DNA of 29,042 nt from JAGVMG01 sp964461105 (GTDB lineage: Bacteria > Chlamydiota > Chlamydiia > Chlamydiales > Rhabdochlamydiaceae), in assembly GCA_964461105.1 (NCBI GenBank), contig CAYWSY010000016.1:1-29042 (forward strand), written 5' to 3'. Below, in pieces: positions 1-7,465 of this stretch. The notes under the pieces were generated by a model that ran no database searches, was not told where the DNA came from, and saw nothing but the letters and a program-made list of their open reading frames with translations. Both the position numbers and the translations under genes were made by a program. Each line of letters starts with the position of its first letter. The first letter of the stretch is position 1.

Positions 1-1623
1 GCTTCTTGTTCTAGCACATCATGTGATTCCTCTTCTGTATATTTAGGATTAGTTGGGCACTTTCCTAGCCTTGCTGATGTGATTGCGCGAGACAACAGAT
101 CAATTTTTATAACAAACCCAGTTAGTAGCGAAATTGCAGAAACATGTATTAGAAAAATGTTTTATGATAATAGCTTTTCTTCTTTGTTTTACCAGGATGC
201 ACTTTTGGGATCTTTAAAATCATTTTTAAATCGAAGTAATTCTAACTTTGTAGAACTTTTATCTGCGTTGCGAAAATTAGATATTAAGTTTTCTGTCGAC
301 AATTTTAATTCTCCCCAAGAGTTGTTGTCTCAATTAACTCGTCTGTTGCATATAATCAATGATTTAATTTCATCAGATAATGAGACTCTCTCATTAGAGG
401 AATCGACAGTAGAAAAAAATGCCATAATATGCAAAGAACTAGTTGAGAATATAATCATCCGCCTTCAAAAGCATTCAGAGCAGAGAAATCATTCTTCTTC
501 AAGATGTTTTATCTTTTTATTTTGTAAAATTACATATTCAACTGGGGGAGGGGGGGACATCTGTTTTGTTGGTCTTTCAGGTGATGAACATGAAGATGAC
601 AGAGGTCCTTTTATTGGCAAAATCAGGCAATTTATCGATACGTATATTGCATCTAGCACGCATTTTCGATTTGTAGATAGGATAGGTGGTTTTGCAAACT
701 TATATAAATTGTTGCTTGGAAGCAAAAATAAAATAAGGCACACCCAAAGAAAATGTGCTGAAAAAAAAGTTTTTTCTGAGATTGCCAGACAATTCTTATT
801 TGCAAAAGAGACCGGCATTACACAAATTAAAGTTATCGGTGAGATAAAAATTCATCCCCCAAAACTTTCACAGTGGAATGCTCCACTTGATCATATTCCT
901 TCTGAAATGAGTGATTCTGAAAACGTAATTGGATCGTATTCCTTTAAAAATCAATTAGCCTTGCTAATCGCTGCGGCCAAAAAGATAGATAGAAAGCTTG
1001 TTAAAATAGAACTGCATCAAGGACAGTTAAAAAACCTCAGAAACTTTATTAATCTTCTTGAAAAAGAATGTTCTGAAATAATACAAACATCTCAAAACAT
1101 CACTTCACTTAACGACGCATGTAAAAGGAACTTGTCAGTTAAATTAAGTAATGTTAATTGCAGATTTGTTAAGATTTTATCAATTTTTGCTAAAAAATAT
1201 GGTAATCCATATGTCAACAGAAAACTGTATAAATATTTAAATGTTTCGAAGGACAACGATTTTATTAGTTTTAAAAAGGTGGTTTCTGAATTCTTTATAA
1301 AATTAGAAAGTGATGTTTATGAGGAGATAGATGCTAAGTTAAAAACGTTTAGAAAAATTTTTTATGTGCCATCAACATTTAATCTTCTAAATCCTGGTGA
1401 TTCTGCAATTCAGCACTACCCATTTTCACACACGAGCTGTTGTGAGAGTTGTCAAGTGTTAAAGGGTCCTTATATTTGGGCGATTGCCCTTGCTAGTGGA
1501 ATGACTCCTTCAGCGACTACGGATACAGGGGACGAAGATCATTTCCAACGCATCTTTAACGAAACTAGATTATTAACTCCACCAAGAGCTGATATTTCCG
1601 AGTTCGAGCTTTCTCAGAATTGA
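1..1623 (+). CDS. Partial deaminase-fold-like protein, candidate effector or toxin
   Basis: The reading frame is open from base 1, so the N terminus lies outside the window; a GTG at 79 is only an internal start candidate. Numbering from that GTG (514 residues), I see an arrangement resembling the cytidine-deaminase superfamily. Two predicted strands (about residues 145-170, around a Gly run and GLSGD) are followed by a helix with Cys226-Ala227-Glu228 (KCAEKK). Then comes a strand (IKVIGEIKI, about 252-260) and a Cys pair in CCESC at 454-458. In that family C/H-A-E and a CxxC bind catalytic zinc. The roughly 190-residue stretch between the last strand and the CxxC is much longer than usual and may be an inserted helical domain. 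The gene is visibly more AT-rich than the core genes, consistent with acquisition. It contains G5-A-G7 at 544-556. The function is inferred from motifs only; it could instead be another zinc protein. Confidence 0.45.
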   Translation, partial: ASCSSTSCDSSSVYLGLVGHFPSLADVIARDNRSIFITNPVSSEIAETCIRKMFYDNSFSSLFYQDALLGSLKSFLNRSNSNFVELLSALRKLDIKFSVDNFNSPQELLSQLTRLLHIINDLISSDNETLSLEESTVEKNAIICKELVENIIIRLQKHSEQRNHSSSRCFIFLFCKITYSTGGGGDICFVGLSGDEHEDDRGPFIGKIRQFIDTYIASSTHFRFVDRIGGFANLYKLLLGSKNKIRHTQRKCAEKKVFSEIARQFLFAKETGITQIKVIGEIKIHPPKLSQWNAPLDHIPSEMSDSENVIGSYSFKNQLALLIAAAKKIDRKLVKIELHQGQLKNLRNFINLLEKECSEIIQTSQNITSLNDACKRNLSVKLSNVNCRFVKILSIFAKKYGNPYVNRKLYKYLNVSKDNDFISFKKVVSEFFIKLESDVYEEIDAKLKTFRKIFYVPSTFNLLNPGDSAIQHYPFSHTSCCESCQVLKGPYIWAIALASGMTPSATTDTGDEDHFQRIFNETRLLTPPRADISEFELSQN

Positions 1624-1697
1624 ATTATTTTTTATTCATTCGGGCAATTTATGTACATATTAAGTACGCGTTCACGGGGTGTTCGAGAAGCCCCCTT

Positions 1698-1737
1698 AAG
1701 GGACTGATTCAAAGCCCCGGATTTGAATCAGTCCTTT
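1698..1737. terminator. Bidirectional hairpin between convergent genes
   Basis: Arms at 1698-1713 and 1722-1737 pair over 16 positions with one G-T wobble around an 8-base loop. The 3' arm ends in TTTAAATTT on the plus strand, and the minus-strand copy also ends in a short pyrimidine run. It lies between the stop of the deaminase-like gene (1623) and the stop of the convergent papain-like gene (1785), so it probably terminates both. Confidence 0.75.
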
Positions 1738-1784
1738 AAATTTCTTGCTGTTTTAGCTGCGTCGCAACCCCAGGGATTTTCACA

Positions 1785-4022
1785 TCAGTCCAAATGCATG
1801 GGAACGCTGTTTGAGAGATCAACGTGCCATTGTTGGCTGTTGACCCATGCGGCCTCATCCATTGACCTGAGCTGTGTTTTATCTTCCAAGATAGTTCCGA
1901 AAGAAATTTGTCCCGTTCTGGGATTGAAATAAACGCAAAAGTAGATATCTTTTAAGCCTTCATTCCAATTCGTAAATGCGAATTTGATTGCTGATTGCCC
2001 CAAAATTGCCTGGTCGAGGGGAGAGAGGCACTGGAGGAGGGTTGAATCAAATGCTTGGGCGATCCGTTGTGCTTGAGCTGGACTTGAGCCAAGGAGCTGA
2101 TTGATCCCATCGATGAGTTTTTGACTGTATGCTTGGATATTCATCTTTGTTTTCGAAAGGGAGGTGATCAATTGTTGATACCGAGAGGTATTTGGGAAAG
2201 CTTTGGAAATGAGCTGCCACATGGCTTGTGAAAGCTTGAGTTGGGTGGCGGAATCGATGGTTCTTGTGGCGACTTGCATGCCAGGAATGACGAGGGTCTT
2301 GTGGATCCACAGGCTGGGAGCTGCTTTACTGTTTAGAAAATTGATGAGATCGGGATTTTTAGGCATAAAATTAAAGGCATGCTGGGGACTTGCCATTGGT
2401 GCCATATCAAGGGGGGTATTCATCGCAAGAGTGAGACACCAAGAAATGAGGTCGGTTGCATGTTTCGGAATGTAGCTGACAACATTAACTGCATCATTTG
2501 TTTTTGTTTCGATGTCATCGACTTCAAAAGGATCATCCCCATCACAGCTTTGCATTGGGGTTCTTGCAAGCTTAAGGTAGTTGCGGATAGGATCAGGTTC
2601 TGTTTGATTTGCACGATCAAATGCCCACAGGGCATTCTTTAGAAAGGGATCCATGTTGGCATATGCAATCAGAGCATTGCCAATTTCGGGTGTCTGTGTT
2701 GCCATAGCTGTGGTTGTAATGACATCGATGGCAAGCTGTCTTAATTCTTGTGGCGTTGATACTTTTGCCCCAACTGTCTCTGGGGCTTTCGAGTCTCTCT
2801 TATAGAGTTGAAAGCCTCCGTTTGTAGAGCTTCCGTCAGCAGAGACAGCGGATAAGGGGATATCGAGATTATAGATCAATCGGTAAGAGTTATTAAATAG
2901 CTTGAGAAAGTTTTGCGCGAATTTAGCTGCGCCGGGGAGTGTTTGAACTTGTTTCCACGGGATATTAAGTGCTTGAGCAATGCAGTTATTGATGCTTGCT
3001 CGAGTGGGATCTGTGCTGCGTACTTTTGCCATCCCTGCAAAGGCAGATTCAACGGCCCGCAAGACTGGATTGTTAGTTAAGCTGCCAAATGCATAAGCGC
3101 CATGAAGGGTTAAGGCGTCGAGATTGCTCGGAGTTGCACCGGGGGCAATTAAGGAAGCCATCGTGCGGATGACTTGGAAAGGGGTCATTTGGATTTGTTT
3201 TTGAGCGGTGGGATTAAGAAGGCGCATCAGATTCGGGAGGGAGCAGCTGCGATCATCTCCACCCATGACGGCGCGAGCAACAAGAAATCCAGGGGCTTCT
3301 AAGAGGGTATATGGGGTATTAGAGATCGTTCCTGATGCATTGAGGATAAAGGGTCGGTGTTTGTCCGGGTCTGCTAACTGGGGGAGATAGAAAAATTGAT
3401 CGGTGACTTGATCTACCGTGCGCACTAGATACCCTTTTTTAAGAATCGCTCTGTAGTCTTTTGCAGCGTGTTTGAAAAATACATTGTGATCTCGAAGCAC
3501 AATACTAACCGCAAAGCAGTTGCCGACAGGACCTTGATTATACGGGGCTAGCATGGCTGAGAGAACTGCAATTTTTGCGTGGTAATCGGTGATTGGCTGT
3601 GCTGGTGGCAGCCCAAATAATGCGCGCAAGGTGATGTTGCTTACGCATGTGGGATCTTGTGGGGCCTTAATTTGATCAAAGAATGGCTGCCACGATGAAT
3701 CGAGCTGTTCGAAGAGCTTGTTGATTTCATATTCACCGGGAAATCCTGTTGTAAAATGTTGTTTGATTTGAGGGATTAAATCGAGGTTTAATTGTCCGCT
3801 TGAGGGGAGAAGAAGCTGCGCCATGATCAGCGCTTTTCTCATTCCATATGCAATGTCTGGATGTTGGATGTTGAGTTGCGCTTGAATTTGAGCATATTGA
3901 TTGAGCTGGATTAAAGCTTGATTAATTACGGGGCTTTGCGGAGCTATTGCGATTATTGTCTTTGGAGAAATAAGTGCGACGGTCAACAAGAATGCAGTCA
4001 AATAGCGTAAGCTGAATGCCAT
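1785..4022 (-). CDS. Secreted protein with papain-like cysteine protease motif
   Basis: 745 residues. Residues 1-25 look like a Sec signal peptide (FLLTVALISP core, probable cleavage after IIA or IAIA), so export is likely. Residues 161-171 read YNQGPVGNCFA: Gln163 and Cys169 have the Q-x5-C spacing of the oxyanion Gln and nucleophile Cys of papain-family (C1) proteases. Candidate partners are His548 in PQHAFNF and Asn684 in FTNWNEG, the latter recalling the NSW box, but both are guesses because the spacing is long. The rest is rich in Gln, Ala and Pro with predicted helices. It follows dnaA on the same strand after a 70-base gap and converges on the deaminase-like gene. I do not recognise a named family. 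A non-catalytic papain-fold surface protein is an alternative. Confidence 0.5.
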   Translation of the reverse strand: MAFSLRYLTAFLLTVALISPKTIIAIAPQSPVINQALIQLNQYAQIQAQLNIQHPDIAYGMRKALIMAQLLLPSSGQLNLDLIPQIKQHFTTGFPGEYEINKLFEQLDSSWQPFFDQIKAPQDPTCVSNITLRALFGLPPAQPITDYHAKIAVLSAMLAPYNQGPVGNCFAVSIVLRDHNVFFKHAAKDYRAILKKGYLVRTVDQVTDQFFYLPQLADPDKHRPFILNASGTISNTPYTLLEAPGFLVARAVMGGDDRSCSLPNLMRLLNPTAQKQIQMTPFQVIRTMASLIAPGATPSNLDALTLHGAYAFGSLTNNPVLRAVESAFAGMAKVRSTDPTRASINNCIAQALNIPWKQVQTLPGAAKFAQNFLKLFNNSYRLIYNLDIPLSAVSADGSSTNGGFQLYKRDSKAPETVGAKVSTPQELRQLAIDVITTTAMATQTPEIGNALIAYANMDPFLKNALWAFDRANQTEPDPIRNYLKLARTPMQSCDGDDPFEVDDIETKTNDAVNVVSYIPKHATDLISWCLTLAMNTPLDMAPMASPQHAFNFMPKNPDLINFLNSKAAPSLWIHKTLVIPGMQVATRTIDSATQLKLSQAMWQLISKAFPNTSRYQQLITSLSKTKMNIQAYSQKLIDGINQLLGSSPAQAQRIAQAFDSTLLQCLSPLDQAILGQSAIKFAFTNWNEGLKDIYFCVYFNPRTGQISFGTILEDKTQLRSMDEAAWVNSQQWHVDLSNSVPMHLD

Positions 4023-4092
4023 GATTCCTCCTTGCCAAGAGTGGCTTAAGGAAAAATCATAGAATTAATAAATGAATTTAAGCAATTAGTTT

Positions 4093-5442
4093 TTAAGCTT
4101 CGAGATTGCGGCGCGCCATGTCGACTTGTCTGCGGAGCATCTCGTCTTTTTCAAGTTGGCCGGCAATTTTTTTCCATGCATGCAAGAGTGTTGAGTGGGT
4201 TTTGCCACCAAATGCAGAGCTGAGTTTCATGAGTGAATCATTGATGAGTTCCTTTGCAAGATACATGGCAACTTGGCGAGGAAAGGCAATTTCTTTGGAA
4301 CGGGAAGTGCTCTTAAGATCGCTGACGCGGACATCAAACATGGTCGATACGCTTTTGAGGATGTTTTCGACCGAAATCCGCTTTTGAGGGTTGTATTGGA
4401 AGAGTTCGCTTAATGTTTTTTCGACAACCTCTTCAGTTGCATCCAAATTCATCATGCGGCAATAGGCGCTCAGTCGGTTGATTGCACCTTCAAGCTGTCG
4501 CACATTATGGTAGATATGTTCTGCAATGAAAAATGCGACTTTTTGAGGGATGCGAAATCCTTTTAGTTCTGCTTTGTGCTGGAGAATGGCGACGCGCGTT
4601 TCTAGATCAGGCATGCCGACATTGGCGACAAGTCCCCATTCCATGCGGGCAATCATCCGTTCAGAGAGTTTGAGTTGTCCCGGTGGTTTGTCGCTTGCAA
4701 TGACAATTTGTTTGTTCTGATTGATCAAGCTCTCGAAGGTATTGCAAAATTCTTCTTCGAAGTTCAATCGGCTTTGTAGGAATTGGATGTCATCCACGAG
4801 AAGGACATCTAGAGATCTGTAGTATCGTTTCATCCGATCCATCGACTTATTGCGCAGGTTATCGACAAGGTCGTTAATGAATCCTTCGGTGGTAATGCAT
4901 TGGACGCGAAGTTTTTTATGGTGGTCTTTGATATGGTGGCCAATAGCGTGCAGGAGATGCGTTTTACCGAGGCCAACGCCGCCGTGGATAAAGAGCGGGT
5001 TATAGGATTTTCCTGGACGCGAGGCGACGCCAATTGCAGCAGATTTGACAAACTGGTTCGCAGGCCCTTCAATGAAGTTATTAAAGGTGTAAAAGCTGTT
5101 GAGCTTCAGTTCTGGATGGCCGGCAATGATCGGTTCTGGTGCAGGAGAATCTTGTACAGGAGGAAGGGGAGCTGTCGTTTTTTTCTTAAGCTCAGCAATT
5201 GTGAACTGGATAGCGAGCTTTCCAGTTGACTTGATCGGAAAAAAAACAGCGAGATCTTTTTTGTAGTTATCGAGGATATATTCTTGGACGAAAATATTTG
5301 GGACCTCGAGATGCAGCTCATCGGTTGTGCTATTGAGTACACGGATATCTGAAAACCAATTTTCAAATTCCGCTGCAGAGCAGCGCTCTTCGATATATTC
5401 TAGAAATTGGATCCACGTATCTTGAGGAGTGCGCGTTAACAT
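4093..5442 (-). CDS. dnaA: Chromosomal replication initiator protein DnaA
   Basis: 449 residues, normal length. Domain I (1-80) begins with a DnaA-like TWIQFLEYIEE. A short Pro-rich linker (about 88-105) follows. The AAA+ domain III has Walker A GGVGLGKT at 154-161, Walker B LLVDDIQFL around 214-222, and sensor 2 RQLEGAINR at 315-323. Domain IV (about 355-449) has the DNA-binding signature GGKTHSTLLHAWKKI at 412-426. DnaA opens the origin for replication. Chlamydiae commonly carry two dnaA genes; the neighbouring TPR and CT273-position genes correspond to the C. trachomatis dnaA2 locus (CT275), so this is probably that paralogue. It lies downstream of the TPR gene on the same strand with a 109-base gap holding its own promoter candidate. 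No cluster of DnaA boxes was seen next to it. Confidence 0.95.
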   Translation of the reverse strand: MLTRTPQDTWIQFLEYIEERCSAAEFENWFSDIRVLNSTTDELHLEVPNIFVQEYILDNYKKDLAVFFPIKSTGKLAIQFTIAELKKKTTAPLPPVQDSPAPEPIIAGHPELKLNSFYTFNNFIEGPANQFVKSAAIGVASRPGKSYNPLFIHGGVGLGKTHLLHAIGHHIKDHHKKLRVQCITTEGFINDLVDNLRNKSMDRMKRYYRSLDVLLVDDIQFLQSRLNFEEEFCNTFESLINQNKQIVIASDKPPGQLKLSERMIARMEWGLVANVGMPDLETRVAILQHKAELKGFRIPQKVAFFIAEHIYHNVRQLEGAINRLSAYCRMMNLDATEEVVEKTLSELFQYNPQKRISVENILKSVSTMFDVRVSDLKSTSRSKEIAFPRQVAMYLAKELINDSLMKLSSAFGGKTHSTLLHAWKKIAGQLEKDEMLRRQVDMARRNLEA

Positions 5443-5500
5443 AAAGCCCTGTGGTCAGCCTATATATAGATGTGTGTTGATGACGTCACCTTAACATTGC
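5443..5500 (-). promoter_or_regulatory. Candidate dnaA promoter with palindrome
   Basis: On the minus strand a TATATA-type -10 lies at about 5462-5467, twenty bases before the dnaA ATG. The perfect 8-base palindrome TGACGTCA (5481-5488) falls at the expected -35 position, where no good -35 hexamer is visible. That layout suggests either a regulator-dependent promoter or an operator. This is a weak, sequence-only call. Confidence 0.3.
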
Positions 5501-5551
5501 GTTCGTAAAGCTCGCAACACAATTCTTCCTGTCATGCTAACCCGTTGAGCC

Positions 5552-5950
5552 TCACTGTGAATGGGCGAGGATTAGCGCTTGGGCTTGGTTTGAAATTTCT
5601 TCGTCAGAGCTCTTTTCAAGCATGCGCGCTTGAGCGAGAGCTTGCTTTTTGTAACCGAGAGCAAAGAGGACCTTTGTGCGATTGAGAAGCGTGGGGATGT
5701 GTGTAGGGTCGATTTTCAGCGCTTTCTCTATATAATTAAGGGCCATCAGATTGTTGCCTTTCTGAAGGTAGAGAGCTCCGAGAGTTTGTAGGTCGTAAAA
5801 CGAGTTTGGATTCAAGACAACTAGCGATTCAAAAAAAGTCGTGGCAATATCGTACTTGCCTTGCTTAATATAGGAGTAGCCGACAAACCGGAGGTCTTCG
5901 AGTTCGTCAGTTCCCCATCCTAAGATTGAAAGCCATTCGACATTACTCAT
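5552..5950 (-). CDS. TPR protein, type III secretion chaperone-like
   Basis: I place the start at the ATG at 5950 (132 residues) because AAGGA sits seven bases upstream; a GTG at 5977 would extend it by nine residues into the flanking inverted-repeat element. The protein consists of about three tetratricopeptide repeats: one around the YSYIKQGKYDIATTFF segment, one around LGALYLQKGNNLMAL with NYIEKALKIDP, and a partial one around LLNRTKVLFALGYKKQA. The size and repeat number fit the LcrH/SycD class of secretion chaperones, and C. trachomatis CT274, a TPR protein, occupies the same place beside dnaA2. The role as a chaperone is inferred; partner proteins are unknown. The gene was probably cotranscribed with the coiled-coil gene upstream before an element inserted between them. 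Confidence 0.8.
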   Translation of the reverse strand: MSNVEWLSILGWGTDELEDLRFVGYSYIKQGKYDIATTFFESLVVLNPNSFYDLQTLGALYLQKGNNLMALNYIEKALKIDPTHIPTLLNRTKVLFALGYKKQALAQARMLEKSSDEEISNQAQALILAHSQ

Positions 5951-5964
5951 ATCATGATCCTTAT

Positions 5965-6144
5965 CTCGACTTTGCACATTTTTAGCCCGACTGCCTTGCC
6001 CATTTGTTCCCTGACGTTTGGCCTCAAAGCCAAACTAGTCGATTTATTTAAGCGGGAAGGGGTTTTTAACCCCGTCCCGCTTAAGTAAACGCCTCAGAAA
6101 ACAAATGGACCGAGGCAGTCGGGCTAAAAATGTACAAAGTCGAG
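5965..6144. mobile_element. MITE-like inverted-repeat element with target duplication
   Basis: A 180-bp non-coding element. Terminal inverted repeats at 5965-5996 and 6113-6144 are 32 bp with a single mismatch. Flanking it on both sides is the direct repeat CTTAT (5960-5964 and 6145-6149), as expected for a 5-bp target-site duplication. Inside, CATTTGTT (6001-6008) pairs with AACAAATG (6100-6107). Two further hairpins lie within: 6016-6035 (7-bp stem) and 6048-6084 (17-bp stem, one mismatch, 3-base loop). No transposase is encoded, so it would be mobilised in trans. The left target copy forms part of the ribosome-binding site of the TPR gene; the right copy starts just after the stop of the coiled-coil gene. 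In RNA it would fold into a branched hairpin and may weaken or end transcription. Confidence 0.8.
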
Positions 6145-6152
6145 CTTATAAA

Positions 6153-6674
6153 TTACCCTTTCTGATACTGACTTCTACGGGAATTGATATCAACTAGAAA
6201 CTTATCATAAGTAGCAATTGTATCTAAGAGAGAGATCAAAGTTTTTTTCTCTTTTTCTTCTTCCTCTATTTCTTTTTCCTCTTGCCACTTCTGTTTTTGG
6301 TTTTTATCTCTTTCTTTTTCTCCCTGTTCTTTTCTTTTGTCAGCGAGGGAGCGGAGCTTTGCTAAAATTTTTTGAGCTTGCGATTCTTTTTTTTCATCTG
6401 ATCCGAGTGATGGGACAAGTTGAAAGGTAAAAAGCCTCTTTTTTTGTTCATTATAACGTAGCGGCATGACGAAAAGAGCCCAGGTTAAATAGGTGGGTTG
6501 GGAGTGAACCAGAGAGTCGAGTTCAGAGGGAAATGAGGGGAGGGTGACTTCGATCTCTGTTTGAGTCTGGATCCCTCTTGCCTCTTTGACAAGTTTTTCG
6601 TCGATATACTTTTGATCTTCAGCCCAACGGGTGGAAGCTTCCCTTCCTAGGTTATCAATGGTGCGCGGCGGCAT
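6153..6674 (-). CDS. Chlamydial conserved hypothetical, coiled-coil (CT273 position)
   Basis: 173 residues. The start is supported by AAGGAGG four bases upstream of the ATG. The N-terminal half (1-100) looks folded, beginning IDNLGREASTRWAEDQ, with hydrophobic strands around TYLTWALFVMPLRY and LFTFQLVP. Residues 108-150 are a highly charged Lys/Glu helix, very likely a coiled coil, followed by a short ordered tail. There is no signal peptide or membrane segment. Its place between the TPR gene and the rsmH cluster matches CT273 of C. trachomatis, a chlamydia-specific family of unknown role. Transcription starts from the divergent region shared with mraZ, where a pair of MraZ-like boxes faces this gene. 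Confidence 0.75.
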   Translation of the reverse strand: MPPRTIDNLGREASTRWAEDQKYIDEKLVKEARGIQTQTEIEVTLPSFPSELDSLVHSQPTYLTWALFVMPLRYNEQKKRLFTFQLVPSLGSDEKKESQAQKILAKLRSLADKRKEQGEKERDKNQKQKWQEEKEIEEEEKEKKTLISLLDTIATYDKFLVDINSRRSQYQKG

Positions 6675-6780
6675 CTGACCTCCTTGAAACTAATAGTAAA
6701 AAGATCATTTGCCACCCTTGCGTTAATTAATCAATAAATTATTTCCTCAAAAAGATTGGATGATGGGTTTTTGGGATCAA

Positions 6781-6797
6781 TTCCCACTAATTCCCAC
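6781..6797 (-). promoter_or_regulatory. MraZ-like operator facing the minus-strand operon
   Basis: Read on the minus strand this is GTGGGAA-TTA-GTGGGAA, two identical heptamers with a 10-base period. That is the spacing known for MraZ boxes (TGGG repeats one helical turn apart). It lies about 107 bases before the coiled-coil gene and mirrors the pair at 6929-6945. The adjacent TGGGA (6772-6776) also forms a small inverted repeat with TCCCA (6782-6786). Confidence 0.55.
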
Positions 6798-6856
6798 TTT
6801 TTTTCTCGAAAGTTCGCAATATCTTGAAAATGAAAGAGATAAGGGAATGATTTTCT

Positions 6857-6885
6857 GGGGAAATGGGGGGTGATTTGGGGGGTGG
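6857..6885 (+). other. G-rich tract between divergent operons
   Basis: G runs at 6857-6860 (4), 6865-6870 (6), 6877-6882 (6) and 6884-6885, preceded by GGG at 6843-6845. Several TGGGG steps could be degenerate MraZ boxes, or the strand could form a G-quadruplex. The rest of the 6675-6964 gap is AT-rich and holds only the two operator pairs and weak promoter matches. Confidence 0.35.
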
Positions 6886-6899
6886 AATTAGAAAAAAGA

Positions 6900-6945
6900 T
6901 TGCGTGGTTATGGGTCTGGTGTTAAATTGTGGGAAATAGTGGGAA
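6900..6945 (+). promoter_or_regulatory. mraZ promoter with MraZ-like operator
   Basis: GTGGGAA occurs at 6929-6935 and again at 6939-6945, a 10-base period as in MraZ boxes; a further TGGGT is at 6911. The pair lies about 20 bases before the mraZ ATG. A weak promoter, TTGCGT (6900-6905) with TTAAAT (6922-6927) at 16-base spacing, would start transcription within the boxes. This is the autorepression layout known for mraZ in other bacteria. The operator is the stronger part of the call. Confidence 0.6.
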
Positions 6946-6964
6946 AATACCCGGATTTTAGGTT

Positions 6965-7465
6965 ATGACTCAATTTTTCTTCAGTGGCTCAACCTCCGCG
7001 AGACTCGATGAGAAAGGACGCTTTGTTCTTCCTCAAGAGATGCGCTTTGGTCTTGTCGAGCAGGGAAAACTGGAGTTTAGTTTAGGTCTTGGATTAGGCG
7101 GATGTCTGACGATCTATCGCCAGAGTGATATTGAGAAGATCGTAAAGAAATTCCAATCGAAGCAGCATTTGGGTAAATACCAGAAGTTTTTTACGCTGTT
7201 TTTCTCAACGCTTCACCAAACAACCTGTGATAAGGTTGGACGGATCAATATTCCTCCAATCTTAAAAAAAGCAGTGGGAATTAAGACTGAAATTGTAATT
7301 GCCGGGGTCTTGAATAAGATCGAAATCTGGCCAAAGGAGCAGTATGAGTCTCAATTAGAGACGCTGATGTCTGGCAAAGATCCTGAGCTCAATCTCTCAA
7401 AATTAACAGAAGAGGCATTTGCCCTTCTTGCAGATGAAGAAGAGGAGTGCTGCGATGAAGAATGA
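6965..7465 (+). CDS. mraZ: Transcriptional regulator MraZ
   Basis: 166 residues. Two SpoVT/AbrB-like DNA-binding halves are visible. The first is around SARLDEKGRFVLPQEMR (residues 11-27), the second around CDKVGRINIPPILKKAVGI (about 87-105); each carries the D-x-x-G-R signature. The C terminus is an acidic tail. MraZ forms a ring and binds tandem TGGG-type repeats upstream of its own operon; two such pairs occur just upstream here. It heads the division and wall cluster, with its stop overlapping the rsmH start by 11 bases. No strong ribosome-binding site is seen, only a weak TTAGG before the ATG. Confidence 0.92.
   Translation: MTQFFFSGSTSARLDEKGRFVLPQEMRFGLVEQGKLEFSLGLGLGGCLTIYRQSDIEKIVKKFQSKQHLGKYQKFFTLFFSTLHQTTCDKVGRINIPPILKKAVGIKTEIVIAGVLNKIEIWPKEQYESQLETLMSGKDPELNLSKLTEEAFALLADEEEECCDEE

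Noticed and set aside
1723..1932. Short plus-strand frame over the terminator and end of the papain-like gene
   Set aside because: It starts inside the hairpin and is antisense to a well-supported gene.
5443..5551. Possible replication origin beside dnaA
   Set aside because: I found no cluster of TTATCCACA-like boxes or AT-rich unwinding repeats here.
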